DNA of 45,551 nt from Planctomycetaceae bacterium. GTDB taxonomy: Bacteria; Planctomycetota; Planctomycetia; Planctomycetales; Planctomycetaceae. Position numbers and translations under genes: made by a program. The first letter of the stretch is position 1. The number at the start of each line of letters is the position of its first letter. Under the pieces are notes generated by a model. It made no database searches. It saw only the letters and a list, made by a program, of their open reading frames with translations, and was not told the origin of the DNA. The stretch is taken from contig JAGQPX010000142.1 of assembly GCA_020426505.1 (NCBI GenBank), positions 1-45,551 of the forward strand. The letters run 5' to 3'. This document shows, piece after piece, positions 37,060 to 45,469 of the stretch.

Positions 37060-39327
37060 CTACTCCTCAGTTTCTGGGGTCGCCTCGACTGCTTCGCCTG
37101 ATGAAGTCTCGTCAGCCGACTCTGGGCTGTCTGGCGGACTTGATTCCGGTGCGTCGTCCGCATTGCCAGGTTCTGCCTCAGACTCCGGTGAGTCAGCTGC
37201 CGCAGCTTCTTCGGCTGGTGCTTCCGGTGGAGTCGTGTCGAATCCAGTCACCGGCACAATGGCAGCCTGTTTGACTTCCAACGAAAGGTCATCCTGCACG
37301 AAAGCGACAAGATGCAATCCTTCGGACCCAACGGGGACCTCGGGAAGATCGACGTTGTACCGCGTCTTTGACGTTTCGATGTTGGACAGCAGCGTGTCGT
37401 TGAGGTCGCCAGCCGTGATCTCCCCATCGAATACAAACGCATCTTCCTGGGGAATAATGCCTTCGGCACCTCCGGGCATGTGGCGGACGAGCATTTCATG
37501 CACTCGGATTCCATTCGGAGCGGTGTAGTGAACCGAGTCCTCGACAAGGCAGAGGCGGAGCCGCCAAGTTTCCAGTGGCGGCTCGTCCCCCTCGACAACG
37601 GCCGACACGTGAAGTGAGCCGCCGTTACCTTCCACTGTGAGCTTCACCTTCAAGTCCGTTGTCTGCTCAGTGAGAGTGGCGACCATTTTGCGCAGCTGCT
37701 GATACAACGAGGAAGCATTGAAGATCGACCCGCCGACTCCCTGCACGTTCGTGCCGTTAATGTACAGGCTCGGCGTACCGCGAGCTTCGTAGTACTGCAT
37801 CCGTGTTTCCCCATCGGCGATTGCCAAAGGATCCGGCGCGGGAACGTGCTCATGGTATCTCAGCACGATCACCTTCGAGGTGGGAAAGGCCAACTCCAGC
37901 CCCGCTGTTGCGATGTCCGCTGCCACACACGGGGGACAAGAAGCCCCTGTGAGCAATTCACACAAGACGACCTGTTGGTCATCCGGTGCCGGTTCGGTGT
38001 CAGCGTCGGCCTCGACATCGACGAATTGATGAACTGTCTTCTCGTAGATTTCGTCTAAGAACGCTTCCAATTCCTGAGGGTCCCGTCCAAGATCCTTCCA
38101 GAGAGTTGCGATTTTGCTTGGGTCGCCCTGAATCCCCGGTACGGTTTGCAGACTGGCGTAGAGTTCGAGAGCCGCCTCCGGGTTCTCATGGGTCTCATGG
38201 TACTCGGCCATGCGGACCACACTGACGAGATTAAACGGATCCTTCTCCTGATTTTCCTTCAGCAGAGCGAGCCCTCGCTGCTGATCCTCTCCGGATTCAC
38301 TGTTGATCAGCAGGAGTCCCTCGGAAAGCTGCAAACGGTTCTGGAGAGCCTCAGACTCCGTCGCCGACAACCTCTCGGCCGCCAGGTCAAGCTGCTCGCG
38401 TGCTATGTCGGGCGACTCTTCGAGAATGGCGAGAGTGTAGCCGATGTCCAAATGAACCCGATCCTTCACCCGTTCACCCCAGCCATCACCGGCAGCGAGG
38501 TATTCGTCGACCAACTCGGCGTAATCCCACTCCTTGCCGGCCTGGTTCCTCAAGAGATTGAACAGCCGCACGTACAACTCATACGCCAGTGGCGATGGAC
38601 CAAGTCCCTGGGCGATGGAGCGGAGATTGTCCAGGAGATTCTCATCCGGCTGTAACGAAGCGATCTGATCGAAACCAGCCGGAGGCTGCCTTGCTTCCTC
38701 GACCTCCACGACTTCTCGCTGCGTGGGACGAAGCGACGCGAGGTCCAATCCCTGCTCAGAAAACGCGATGTTGCCCCGAATGACCCCATCCTCGAACGTT
38801 CCTCGATAATCGATCTCGACCGCTTGGGGGTCGGTGATCTTCAAATGGACCGTGTCATCGGTGATCGTTGCTTCGTTGAGTATCCAACCGGTGACCGACT
38901 CGCCGACGGCCTCGGCTGCATAGCCATCGCCGCTGTTAGTGATGTCGACCAGCAAGGCAATCAGATCAAACTCGAAGACATGCACGACCATTTCCCAGCG
39001 ACCTTCGGGCGTTTTCCGCGCCTCCACGTCCGGCTCATCACCCGTCGGCACTTCGGTCTCGGGCACAATCTCGATCACGGTCGCGGGGTTGGTCGTGCCG
39101 GACTCCGTCGCTGAGCCTGCTTCTGATGGGACGAACGGCTCAAGAGCCAGATTCGTGTCGTCAGGTTCAGACTCCGTTGTCGTTACGTCGGGCGTGGCGA
39201 TCTCGTCAAAGCTGGAGCCGGGGGTGTTCACTGCCCCGCCGGAATCTGCCGGTTGGTCGGAGCAGGCGGAGAGGCAGAGAATCATCGCCATGGCTGGCAG
39301 CCATGACGCAAGTCGGGAGCAGAGCAT
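37060..39327 (-). CDS. Thioredoxin-fold lipoprotein with TPR-like region
   Basis: 755 residues. Lipobox LSAC (C22) gives an envelope lipoprotein. A Ser/Thr/Glu/Pro-rich linker (about 25-105) precedes a beta-rich domain (about 107-195). A helical TPR-like region follows (about 230-430, with ALLKENQEKDPFNLVSVVRMAEYHE and ENPEAALELYASLQ). The thioredoxin fold has active site C464-P-P-C467 and a cis-proline in RGTPSLYING (about 516-525). A beta domain follows, then an acidic Ala/Glu/Pro/Ser tail. The CPPC part resembles Omp28-related proteins. It may act in disulfide exchange in the envelope; a link to the Cys-rich wall protein is only a guess. Confidence 0.8.
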   Translation of the reverse strand: MLCSRLASWLPAMAMILCLSACSDQPADSGGAVNTPGSSFDEIATPDVTTTESEPDDTNLALEPFVPSEAGSATESGTTNPATVIEIVPETEVPTGDEPDVEARKTPEGRWEMVVHVFEFDLIALLVDITNSGDGYAAEAVGESVTGWILNEATITDDTVHLKITDPQAVEIDYRGTFEDGVIRGNIAFSEQGLDLASLRPTQREVVEVEEARQPPAGFDQIASLQPDENLLDNLRSIAQGLGPSPLAYELYVRLFNLLRNQAGKEWDYAELVDEYLAAGDGWGERVKDRVHLDIGYTLAILEESPDIAREQLDLAAERLSATESEALQNRLQLSEGLLLINSESGEDQQRGLALLKENQEKDPFNLVSVVRMAEYHETHENPEAALELYASLQTVPGIQGDPSKIATLWKDLGRDPQELEAFLDEIYEKTVHQFVDVEADADTEPAPDDQQVVLCELLTGASCPPCVAADIATAGLELAFPTSKVIVLRYHEHVPAPDPLAIADGETRMQYYEARGTPSLYINGTNVQGVGGSIFNASSLYQQLRKMVATLTEQTTDLKVKLTVEGNGGSLHVSAVVEGDEPPLETWRLRLCLVEDSVHYTAPNGIRVHEMLVRHMPGGAEGIIPQEDAFVFDGEITAGDLNDTLLSNIETSKTRYNVDLPEVPVGSEGLHLVAFVQDDLSLEVKQAAIVPVTGFDTTPPEAPAEEAAAADSPESEAEPGNADDAPESSPPDSPESADETSSGEAVEATPETEE

Positions 39328-39960
39328 ACGAAATCACCCAGGAAGGCCAAGTGTGGAGGGCTGCGAATGACTGAACTATAGGTGGCCCATGGTGGACTGT
39401 CGAGACGCCGGGCATTCCACCGCCGGATGAACGTCCGATCTCCAATGCTTGGCGACTTCCGGCAGGTCCTGCCTCTCATGCACTTGTTTTCCCTCGAATT
39501 CGGCACGTTGTGCCGTTGGCGGGTGTGTTTTCGTTCAATTCTCATCGCCGCATTGACCCCATCTCAACGGCAGATATAGTTCCGGCCCCCTCTCGAACGT
39601 TCCCCCCTGACAACATGTTTCGGATCGATTCGTGGCAGTGGTCACGAGCCGAATGTCATCCTTGGAATGGACTTGCCATTCCGTGGATCACCCGTCCTTC
39701 CTTTAAACGGACAACACCCCCTTGTTGCCCGAATGTCATCGCTTGCGTTGAGTGGATGACTTTTGGGTGATCCCCAATCAAACAAGAAAATTGTAGAGCA
39801 ACGGCGGCGCTATCGGACCTCCCGAGTCACGCTTGCTCTGCCAGAAGGAAGGTGCGCGACGTGTGTTGTGTTGCCTTCACCGAGGGAATCGGCGGCCAGC
39901 CGGTGTCGATTCCCAGAAGTCATTTGTCCGGCTGCTCGATGTGACGAGAAAGGATTTCCC
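39328..39960. other. Divergent intergenic region
   Basis: 633 bases with no gene seen. It has an inverted repeat GGATCACCC (39685-39693) / GGGTGATCC (39765-39773) and a repeated GAATGTCATC (39651 and 39731). These could be operator parts for either neighbour, but I cannot tie them to a regulator. Confidence 0.35.
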
Positions 39961-40527
39961 ATGATGAGACTTCGCCACTGGCAGGGCGCCGCCGTCGTGC
40001 TGGCCTGCTGTGGTCTGTTGATGCCGCCGAGCGCCGTCCAGGCCGACGGAACACTGGCCAAAAGACAGACCACGCAGATCAAAGCGACCGATGTCGCCCT
40101 CTCGCCGTCTGGTGCGTTGAAAGGAGTCGTTTACACTCCCAACGGCCACCGTGTGGACGGTGCCACCATCGCCATTCTACAGGGTGACAAAATCGTCACT
40201 CACACCAACACCAACGACAAAGGCACATTTGAAGTGCAGCAGCTGAAACCCGGAATGTACCAGGTTGTTGTGGGGAACCATGGAGCCCCCGTGCGTGTCT
40301 GGTCCGCACAAACGGCTCCGCCAGCGGCCAAACACGAGGCCAACTTCGTCGTGGGCACGGCTGTGCGTGCGCAAGACGAATTCGTTGATGGCGGTGCATT
40401 TTTCGGCCTTGATGTGATCACCCTCGCAACGCTCGGCGGTGCTGTCACTGCCGGCGTCCTCGCGGGAATCAACCAGAAGGACCTGGATGACCTCGACAAG
40501 AAGGTCGACAAACTCCTCAGCCCGTAA
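39961..40527 (+). CDS. Secreted protein with carboxypeptidase-regulatory-like domain
   Basis: 188 residues from the ATG at 39961 (AAAGGA upstream; an ATG three bases later is equally placed). Signal peptide to about ...AVQA. GALKGVVYTPNGHRVDGATIAIL and DKGTFEVQQLKPGMYQVVV form a carboxypeptidase-regulatory-like beta-sandwich. A hydrophobic helix (VITLATLGGAVTAGVLAGI) and a charged end (KDLDDLDKKVDKLL) close the protein. The frame runs open to 39763 but that part has no signal peptide. Probable envelope protein, role unknown. Confidence 0.75.
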   Translation: MMRLRHWQGAAVVLACCGLLMPPSAVQADGTLAKRQTTQIKATDVALSPSGALKGVVYTPNGHRVDGATIAILQGDKIVTHTNTNDKGTFEVQQLKPGMYQVVVGNHGAPVRVWSAQTAPPAAKHEANFVVGTAVRAQDEFVDGGAFFGLDVITLATLGGAVTAGVLAGINQKDLDDLDKKVDKLLSP

Positions 40528-40550
40528 CACACGAATCTCAATCGCCCCCA

Positions 40551-40590
40551 ACACCCCGCCGACCCCCAAGGTCAGCGGGGTGTTTCGTTT
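40551..40590 (+). terminator. Rho-independent terminator
   Basis: ACACCCCGCCGACC pairs with GGTCAGCGGGGTGT (one mismatch) over a short loop and is followed by TTCGTTT. It starts 24 bases after the stop of the 39961 gene. The rest of the gap up to cysH at 40828 shows nothing I recognise. Confidence 0.8.
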
Positions 40591-40827
40591 GATCGTTCGT
40601 TTACTGAGAGTCAGATTGATATATGCATTCCACAGGGTGGCCGGGTCTGGCCAACGGGAAGTCCCGGATCGGTGATCGCAGGACCATCCGATTCGCTCCT
40701 GACCCTGCCACCCTTTCCGACTCCGCATCGTTCGATCTGTCTCTCAGTCAGTGAACCCTCGACCCATACTCCCGACCTGTTAGACTTCCATCTCACACAT
40801 CGACACACCCTTTCACCCGCGAAAACC

Positions 40828-41619
40828 ATGGCCCGTCTCTCCCAAGCCAAACTCGCCGGACTCAACAAGACGTTCGAGAACAGCTCACCTCAAGACCTGC
40901 TTCGCTGGGCGCATGAGATCTTCGGCAACCGTGTCGCTTCGATCTCTGCCATGCAGAAGTCGGGCAGCGTCGTCTGTCATATGCTGGCCCAACTCCAGCT
41001 TCGCATCCCGATCATCTTTGTCGACACAGGCGTGATGTTCGAGGAGACGCTGCAAACACGTGACCGCATTCGCGACGAGTACGGCCTCCCGGTCCGCACG
41101 CTCAAACCCAAACAGACGATGGAAGAACAAACAGCCGAACACGGCGTGCTCTACCTCTCCGTCGATGGTCAACAGAAGTGCTGCCACATGCGGAAGGTCG
41201 AACCACTCAACGCCATCAAGGACGACGTCGACGCTCTCATCGGCAGCCTGCGTCGAGCCGACGGCGGTCGACGGGGCGACTGTCCCATTCTCTCCGTCGA
41301 TGTCGAGATGAACGTCGTCCGCATCAACCCGCTGGCTGCCTTCACTGATGAGCAGATGGAGGCCTACATCAACGAGAACCGCGTCATCCTCAACCCGCTC
41401 CACGATCAGGGTTATTCCACGATCGGCTGCAACCGCTGCACCACCCCCGTCATGCCCGAAGAGCCCAAAAGGGCCGGTCGCTGGCGACATCTCGGTCCGT
41501 GGTCCCAATACTGTGGCATCAACCCAACCGACCTCGACGAAGACACCTCCCCCGCCATCGAACTCTCGCAGGACCTCATCGACCGCATCCTCGGCCAGAA
41601 GACGGACTTCATGATTTGA
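40828..41619 (+). CDS. cysH: Assimilatory APS/PAPS reductase
   Basis: Reduces adenylyl sulfate (or PAPS) to sulfite in sulfur assimilation. 263 residues. The 4Fe-4S cluster cysteines typical of APS-type CysH are present: C118-C119 (KCCHMRKVEPL) and C201/C204 (GCNRCTTPV). C229 in YCGI replaces the usual ECGLH catalytic site at the C-terminal end. IIFVDTGVMFEET and SISAMQKSGSVV match the nucleotide-binding region. The ATG at 40828 is used because the upstream frame (from 40672) is not CysH-like. No other cys gene is adjacent. Confidence 0.88.
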   Translation: MARLSQAKLAGLNKTFENSSPQDLLRWAHEIFGNRVASISAMQKSGSVVCHMLAQLQLRIPIIFVDTGVMFEETLQTRDRIRDEYGLPVRTLKPKQTMEEQTAEHGVLYLSVDGQQKCCHMRKVEPLNAIKDDVDALIGSLRRADGGRRGDCPILSVDVEMNVVRINPLAAFTDEQMEAYINENRVILNPLHDQGYSTIGCNRCTTPVMPEEPKRAGRWRHLGPWSQYCGINPTDLDEDTSPAIELSQDLIDRILGQKTDFMI

Positions 41620-41627
41620 TAGAATCC

Positions 41628-41664
41628 GCGTTTAGCCGCACATTTGAAATGTGCGGCTAAACGC
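41628..41664. repeat. 29-bp palindromic repeat, copy 2 (extended arms)
   Basis: The same 29 bases as at 23604-23632 are found at 41632-41660. Here the symmetry continues outwards (GCGT...ACGC), giving 18-base arms. It begins nine bases after the cysH stop, a terminator-like position. Confidence 0.8.
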
Positions 41665-41690
41665 ATCTTTCACGAGTTTTCGTGTCGCCC

Positions 41691-41987
41691 ATGACCGACC
41701 CCGACACATCACGACTGGCCACTCTGGAGAAACGCGTCGAGCGGCTCACCTCCGTGCTGATCATCCAGTCGATCCTGCTGGCGATCACGGTCCTGTGGTC
41801 GGCTCTCAGCTATGCACCCATTGTCGCTCTGGTGCTCCTCCTGAGCTTGCCGATTCTCGTGTTCTACCGTCGCTCGCTCCCCGGCTGGGCCCGGTCACTC
41901 GGCCGATTCTCGCGGCAGGTGGTTGACGCGACACGGTCGACTCCCGATGCTGAGGGAAACGTTTCCAGCGAGACGTCTCCCCCTTGA
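41691..41987 (+). CDS. Small membrane protein of unknown function
   Basis: 98 residues from ATG 41691; a GTG at 41682 is an alternative. A short coiled-coil-like start (SRLATLEKRVERL) is followed by two hydrophobic helices (SVLIIQSILLAITVLWSAL, APIVALVLLLSLPILVFY) and a Ser/Thr-rich tail. No ribosome site is obvious. Not recognised. Confidence 0.55.
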   Translation: MTDPDTSRLATLEKRVERLTSVLIIQSILLAITVLWSALSYAPIVALVLLLSLPILVFYRRSLPGWARSLGRFSRQVVDATRSTPDAEGNVSSETSPP

Positions 41988-42020
41988 GCCTACACCGAGC
42001 CCACATCTGGAGAGGAACCC

Positions 42021-42668
42021 ATGCGTGCTGCGATTCTGTGTCTCTCACTCGTCGCTCTCACCGCAGCCGTCCGTGTGACTGCTGACGACTCGAAGGCCGC
42101 CCCCGCTGAGGGCGAGTGGCAAACACTCTTCGATGGCAAGACCCTCACCAACTGGAAGCCGACCGAGTTCGGCGGCGAAGGCGAAGTCTACGTCGAGGAC
42201 GGTGCTCTCGTGATGGACATGGGCAACCCCATGACGGGCGTCACCTGGACCGGCAAGCCGCTTCCCAAATCAAACTACGAAGTCGAGTTTGAAGGCCGCC
42301 GTGTCACCGGCAGCGACTTCTTCTGTGCCCTCACCTTCCCCGTGCAGGATGACTATGCCTCACTCGTCCTCGGCGGCTGGGGTGGCACCATCGTCGGCAT
42401 CTCGACCATCGACGGCTACGACGCCTCCGAAAACGAGACGACCGACTTCTTCAAGTTCAATCGCAAAGAGTGGTACAAGATCCGCCTCAAAGTGACCAAC
42501 GAAAAGATCGAGTCCTGGATCAACGACAAACAACTCGCCGACGTCGAACTCGGCAAAAAAGAGATCGACGTCCGCATCGAAGTCGAACCCTCCAAACCAT
42601 TCGGCCTCGCGAGCTTCGAAACGCAAGGCCAGATTCGCAATCTGCGGTTGCGGTCGGTGAAAGAGTAA
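42021..42668 (+). CDS. DUF1080 (3-keto-disaccharide hydrolase-like) protein
   Basis: 215 residues; GGAGAGG precedes the ATG. A signal peptide (ILCLSLVALTAAVRVTA) is followed by the concanavalin-like fold: WQTLFDGKTLTNWKP, VYVEDGALVMDMG, SNYEVEFEGRR, DYASLVLGGWGG and WYKIRLKVTNEKIESWINDK. The DUF1080 family is expanded in planctomycetes and Bacteroidetes; some members hydrolyse 3-keto-glucosides. Substrate not inferable. Confidence 0.88.
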   Translation: MRAAILCLSLVALTAAVRVTADDSKAAPAEGEWQTLFDGKTLTNWKPTEFGGEGEVYVEDGALVMDMGNPMTGVTWTGKPLPKSNYEVEFEGRRVTGSDFFCALTFPVQDDYASLVLGGWGGTIVGISTIDGYDASENETTDFFKFNRKEWYKIRLKVTNEKIESWINDKQLADVELGKKEIDVRIEVEPSKPFGLASFETQGQIRNLRLRSVKE

Positions 42669-42707
42669 CCGCTGGTCTCAGGATCTGCCTGGAGAACGAG
42701 GTCTATC

Positions 42708-43184
42708 TTGCCTCTCGATCCAACCAACTATGCGACTTGGACGACGTTCGGTGATCATCCGATCTTTGGCGATACGAAGTGCCGTATTGACGATTGGTCG
42801 CATGATCCGTCCTTGTACTCCGAGCTGGATGCATACGGGCAATTCCTGCCCGAATGGTATGTTCACGTCGATCCTGCCCCGCCAACACATGAACAAGTGC
42901 AAATTGCTGAATACGACATCAAGATTCTGGCATCAGTATGTGCTGAAATCGAACATGTGTTCGGGGCAATCATCTATGAATTGGTCATCTTGGATGATTT
43001 CACTGTCTATATCTGGGTTGAGCATCCGCGATTCTCAGTCAACGTTTGGCCTGCCTGCTGCCGTAACCGCGAAGATACGGAACTCTTCGTGGTGATAAAC
43101 GAGTCGCCCGACTTGGAATCGGAACATTATTGCCAAACGGTCAAAGAAGTGATCTCAACTTTGTACCGTGCAATCAGCCCATAG
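42708..43184 (+). CDS. Protein of unknown function
   Basis: 158 residues from a TTG at 42708, supported by GAGG six bases upstream. No signal peptide or membrane segment. Acidic and aromatic-rich (YATWTTFGDHPIFGD, EYDIKILASVCAEIEHVFG, VYIWVEHPRFSVNVWPACC). Base composition is more AT-rich than the neighbouring envelope genes, which fits a recently acquired accessory gene. An immunity-type protein is one possibility, but I do not recognise the family. Confidence 0.6.
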   Translation: MPLDPTNYATWTTFGDHPIFGDTKCRIDDWSHDPSLYSELDAYGQFLPEWYVHVDPAPPTHEQVQIAEYDIKILASVCAEIEHVFGAIIYELVILDDFTVYIWVEHPRFSVNVWPACCRNREDTELFVVINESPDLESEHYCQTVKEVISTLYRAISP

Positions 43185-43267
43185 CGAAGTTTTGTTGCCT
43201 GGGTGCCCGTGGTGGATCAATTGACGTGCCACTGCATCGGTCGGGCAGGGGGATGGTCAATCGTGGT

Positions 43268-43300
43268 TCGGCACTGCTTGCCCGGCCGAAGCAGTGCCGA
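43268..43300. repeat. Hairpin insert in copy A
   Basis: Perfect 12-bp arms TCGGCACTGCTT and AAGCAGTGCCGA flank GCCCGGCCG. The hairpin lies in the block absent from copy B, so it appears to be a separate small element inserted in the module. Confidence 0.6.
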
Positions 43301-43356
43301 GTGTGGGACAGACGTCGAGTGTCGGCTTGGCAAGCAGTGGCACCCGACAGAGTGTG

Positions 43357-43433
43357 ACCATGGATTTCACGGATGACACGGATCAAGCAGGAGTCGTTCG
43401 ATCCACATCCGTGAAATCCGTGTGATCCGTGGT
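43357..43433. repeat. ACCACGGAT-family inverted repeat, module A
   Basis: Left end ACCATGGATTTCACGGATGA, right end GTGTGATCCGTGGT, with ATCCGTG repeated at the right. Nearly the same as 44070-44148 and related to the elements at 19.6-19.8 kb. Confidence 0.7.
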
Positions 43434-43491
43434 TCTTCAATTCAAGGACCGGTAGGATCAACGGTCATGACCGTCGCTCAAGGGATGAGCA

Positions 43492-43932
43492 GTGTCCAGC
43501 GAAAGGCACATCGGCGTTGCGATGGTGAATGAGCTCTTTGTGATTTGCTGTCAGCGAGATCCGCAGCCTGCTGAACAGCGGAAGCTGATCGTGCGAGAAC
43601 TCGAACGCGGGACCGACATTCACGTGACCGACAAGAACGGCGTCACAGCCCTGCACCACGCAGTGAGATTCCGCAGTCCGGAAGCCGTCAGGACACTGAT
43701 TGAGAATGGTGCCGACGTCAATCAGGCCTGTCGACGAAATGGCTCCACCCCACTCCATCGAGCCGTCACACAGTCCGGCGCTCCCGGGACAGCAGGCCGG
43801 GGAGAAGCTGCCAAAGAGATCATCCAAATACTTCTTGATGCCGGAGCGGATGTGACCCTCGTCAACAAATCGGGTAAGCGACCAGTCGATTACGTCACCG
43901 ACGAATCGATCAAGTCATTGCTCAAACGATAG
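43492..43932 (+). CDS. Ankyrin-repeat protein
   Basis: 146 residues if the GTG at 43492 is used (AGGG upstream); an ATG at 43522 is the alternative. The N-terminal codons lie inside a duplicated intergenic module, which favours the ATG. Ankyrin repeats: NGVTALHHAVRFRSPEAVRTLIENGADVN, NGSTPLHRAVTQ..., AAKEIIQILLDAGADVTLVNKSGKRPVDY (given in part). No signal peptide. Ankyrin proteins bind other proteins; the partner is unknown. Confidence 0.8.
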   Translation: MSSERHIGVAMVNELFVICCQRDPQPAEQRKLIVRELERGTDIHVTDKNGVTALHHAVRFRSPEAVRTLIENGADVNQACRRNGSTPLHRAVTQSGAPGTAGRGEAAKEIIQILLDAGADVTLVNKSGKRPVDYVTDESIKSLLKR

Positions 43933-44008
43933 AATAGCAGGGTGACTGATCATCGATTGAAGGTGCATTCGGTCGCATGATCGACGTTGGTCAACTGACG
44001 TCGTTGCC

Positions 44009-44240
44009 GGGTACCCGTGATCGACCAATTGACGTGCCAATGCATCGGTCGGGCACCCGGCAGAGTGTGACCACGGATTTCACGGATGACACGGATTTAA
44101 CAAAAAGCGTTCGAATCCTATATCTGTGAAATCCGTGTGATCCGTGGTTCTTCGAATCTAGGACCGATACGATCAACGGTCATGAAAGTCGCTCACGGGA
44201 TGAGCAGTGTCCTACGAAACGCAGATCAGCGTTGCGACGA
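44009..44240. repeat. Intergenic module, copy B
   Basis: About 230 bases similar to copy A (43201-43525), on the other side of the ankyrin gene and in the same orientation. It lies inside the 372-base gap 43933-44304, in which I see no gene. Confidence 0.7.
44070..44148. repeat. ACCACGGAT-family inverted repeat, module B
   Basis: ACCACGGATTTCACGGATGA at the left and ATCCGTGTGATCCGTGGT at the right. It can fold into a long imperfect hairpin. Confidence 0.7.
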
Positions 44241-44279
44241 GTGGCTGAGGTCGTAGCGTAGCGAAGCCCCCAGCCACTC
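44239..44279. repeat. Hairpin element GAGTGGCTG...CAGCCACTC
   Basis: Arms GAGTGGCTG (44239-44247) and CAGCCACTC (44271-44279) flank AGGTCGTAGCGTAGCGAAGC. A partial relative, CGTGGCTGAGG..CGTAACGA, lies near 45017-45045. It sits immediately upstream of the 44305 gene. Confidence 0.55.
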
Positions 44280-44304
44280 ATTTGCATCTCACCTGGAGTT
44301 CAAC

Positions 44305-44991
44305 ATGAAGAATCAATTCCTCTCAAGCGTTGTCGTCTCAACACTGTTGTTGGTGATCGTCCTTCCGGGAAGCACCTTCGCTCAACATTGTGGGCCCATT
44401 ATGGAGTCCTATCTCAGTGAGATTTCACTCAAGCACACGCGGGAGGGGGAACTCGTGGCGCATGTTGAGTACTGCCGCGGTGGCGGCAATCCGCAGGAGG
44501 CTTATCAAATCCATCTCTTGGCTTACCTGGACAAACATGCGGCCACAATTCCGACTCCGGTCGCGGAGGATGCTGAGCCGAAGATGGGGGACGAACTCTT
44601 TGATGAGAGTAACGTTTGGGTTCTCGAAACGAAGCGGATTGAGCTGGGTGAGGATGGGTGCTACGACTATGAATTCAAATACGACTCCAAGGTGCTGGCC
44701 GACCAGTTGATCTCCCATCTGATGTCTGAAGAGGAGGTCAACGACCGGGAACGCTGGGGAGAAATCCGATCGCAGATTCGCTTCGCGGTGTTCATTCCCT
44801 TCCTCGACGACCAACGCTACGCCAACCTGGAAGGCTTGCCGGAAGATCGACATGAATGCAATTACGGCCGCCGACGTGCACTCGTCTGGCAGCAACTCCC
44901 CTACCGCATCAGCCTGCACCGCTTTGCCGGCGATGAACCCAAGTACTGGATCCAAATCAAAGGAGACCAGGCACGAGAGGGCTTCTTTTGA
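44305..44991 (+). CDS. Secreted protein of unknown function
   Basis: 228 residues with a clear signal peptide (SSVVVSTLLLVIVLPGSTFA-Q). The mature part has four cysteines (QHCGPIME, VEYCRGGG, EDGCYDYEF, RHECNYGRR) that could form two disulfides, and aromatic-rich beta-type sequence. It ends RISLHRFAGDEPKYWIQIKG. GGAG lies 11 bases upstream of the ATG. Not recognised. Confidence 0.72.
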   Translation: MKNQFLSSVVVSTLLLVIVLPGSTFAQHCGPIMESYLSEISLKHTREGELVAHVEYCRGGGNPQEAYQIHLLAYLDKHAATIPTPVAEDAEPKMGDELFDESNVWVLETKRIELGEDGCYDYEFKYDSKVLADQLISHLMSEEEVNDRERWGEIRSQIRFAVFIPFLDDQRYANLEGLPEDRHECNYGRRRALVWQQLPYRISLHRFAGDEPKYWIQIKGDQAREGFF

Positions 44992-45080
44992 TAGCTTCCA
45001 ACTGCCACTCGATCGATGCGTGGCTGAGGAGCCGTCGCGTAACGACTTCCCTATCACTCGTCGCAGGACAAGGTTATCAA

Positions 45081-45350
45081 ATGAATGATTATCCGCCCTT
45101 TCGAATGAAGTGTGAGACAATCAATTACAGAAAGGGGTTTCTCGAAGTCACACCAGCAATTCACGATCAATGCGTGAATATCGAATTATGGGAGATCGAT
45201 GCTGAGACCAACATAAGTGATGCAAGATGGGTGGATGACATTCCGGGCACCGCAGTAGTCTCGAATTGCGAATTGGAGATGACTACGAATGAAGCTCGTC
45301 GTTTGGTCGAAGCATTGTTAGCTGCGCTGGAACGCATCAATCCGGAGTGA
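45081..45350 (+). CDS. Small protein of unknown function
   Basis: 89 residues from the ATG at 45081 (AAGG seven bases upstream); the frame is open upstream but without a start signal. Acidic, no signal peptide; a beta-rich front half and a closing helix (TTNEARRLVEALLAALERI). It looks like a small cytoplasmic immunity-type or accessory protein, which is only an impression. Confidence 0.55.
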   Translation: MNDYPPFRMKCETINYRKGFLEVTPAIHDQCVNIELWEIDAETNISDARWVDDIPGTAVVSNCELEMTTNEARRLVEALLAALERINPE

Positions 45351-45351
45351 A

Positions 45352-45469
45352 GTAGGGTGCGTGGACGTGAGGTGTTCTGGTGCGTTCCAAGCAGGAATCA
45401 TGGTCGTGTGTCATTCAACGTGGATCGAGCGATCTGAACGCACCGTGGTTGAACACCCACGCACCCTAC
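45352..45469. repeat. 118-bp inverted-repeat element (GTAGGGTGCGTG ends)
   Basis: Left end GTAGGGTGCGTGGACGTGAG, right end GAACACCCACGCACCCTAC, with a second pair TGGTGCGTTC/GAACGCACC nested inside. Such GTAGGGTGCGTG elements are frequent between planctomycete genes as far as I recall. It starts two bases after the stop of the 45081 gene. Confidence 0.65.

Larger units (their letters stand above)
43201..43525. repeat. Intergenic module, copy A
   Basis: From GGGTGCCCGTGGTGGATCAA through to GCGTTGCGATGGTG this stretch closely matches copy B (about 44009-44240): the ATTGACGTGCCA...GCATCGGTCGGGCA part, the CACGGATGACACGGAT hairpin, GATCAACGGTCATGA and GGGATGAGCAGTGTCC. Copy A carries an extra block of about 95 bases (43248-43341). 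The ankyrin gene begins inside its right end. Confidence 0.7.

Noticed and set aside
44105..44125. GTTCGAATCC, like a tRNA T-arm
   Set aside because: No acceptor stem or anticodon arm can be built around it; it lies inside the inverted-repeat element.
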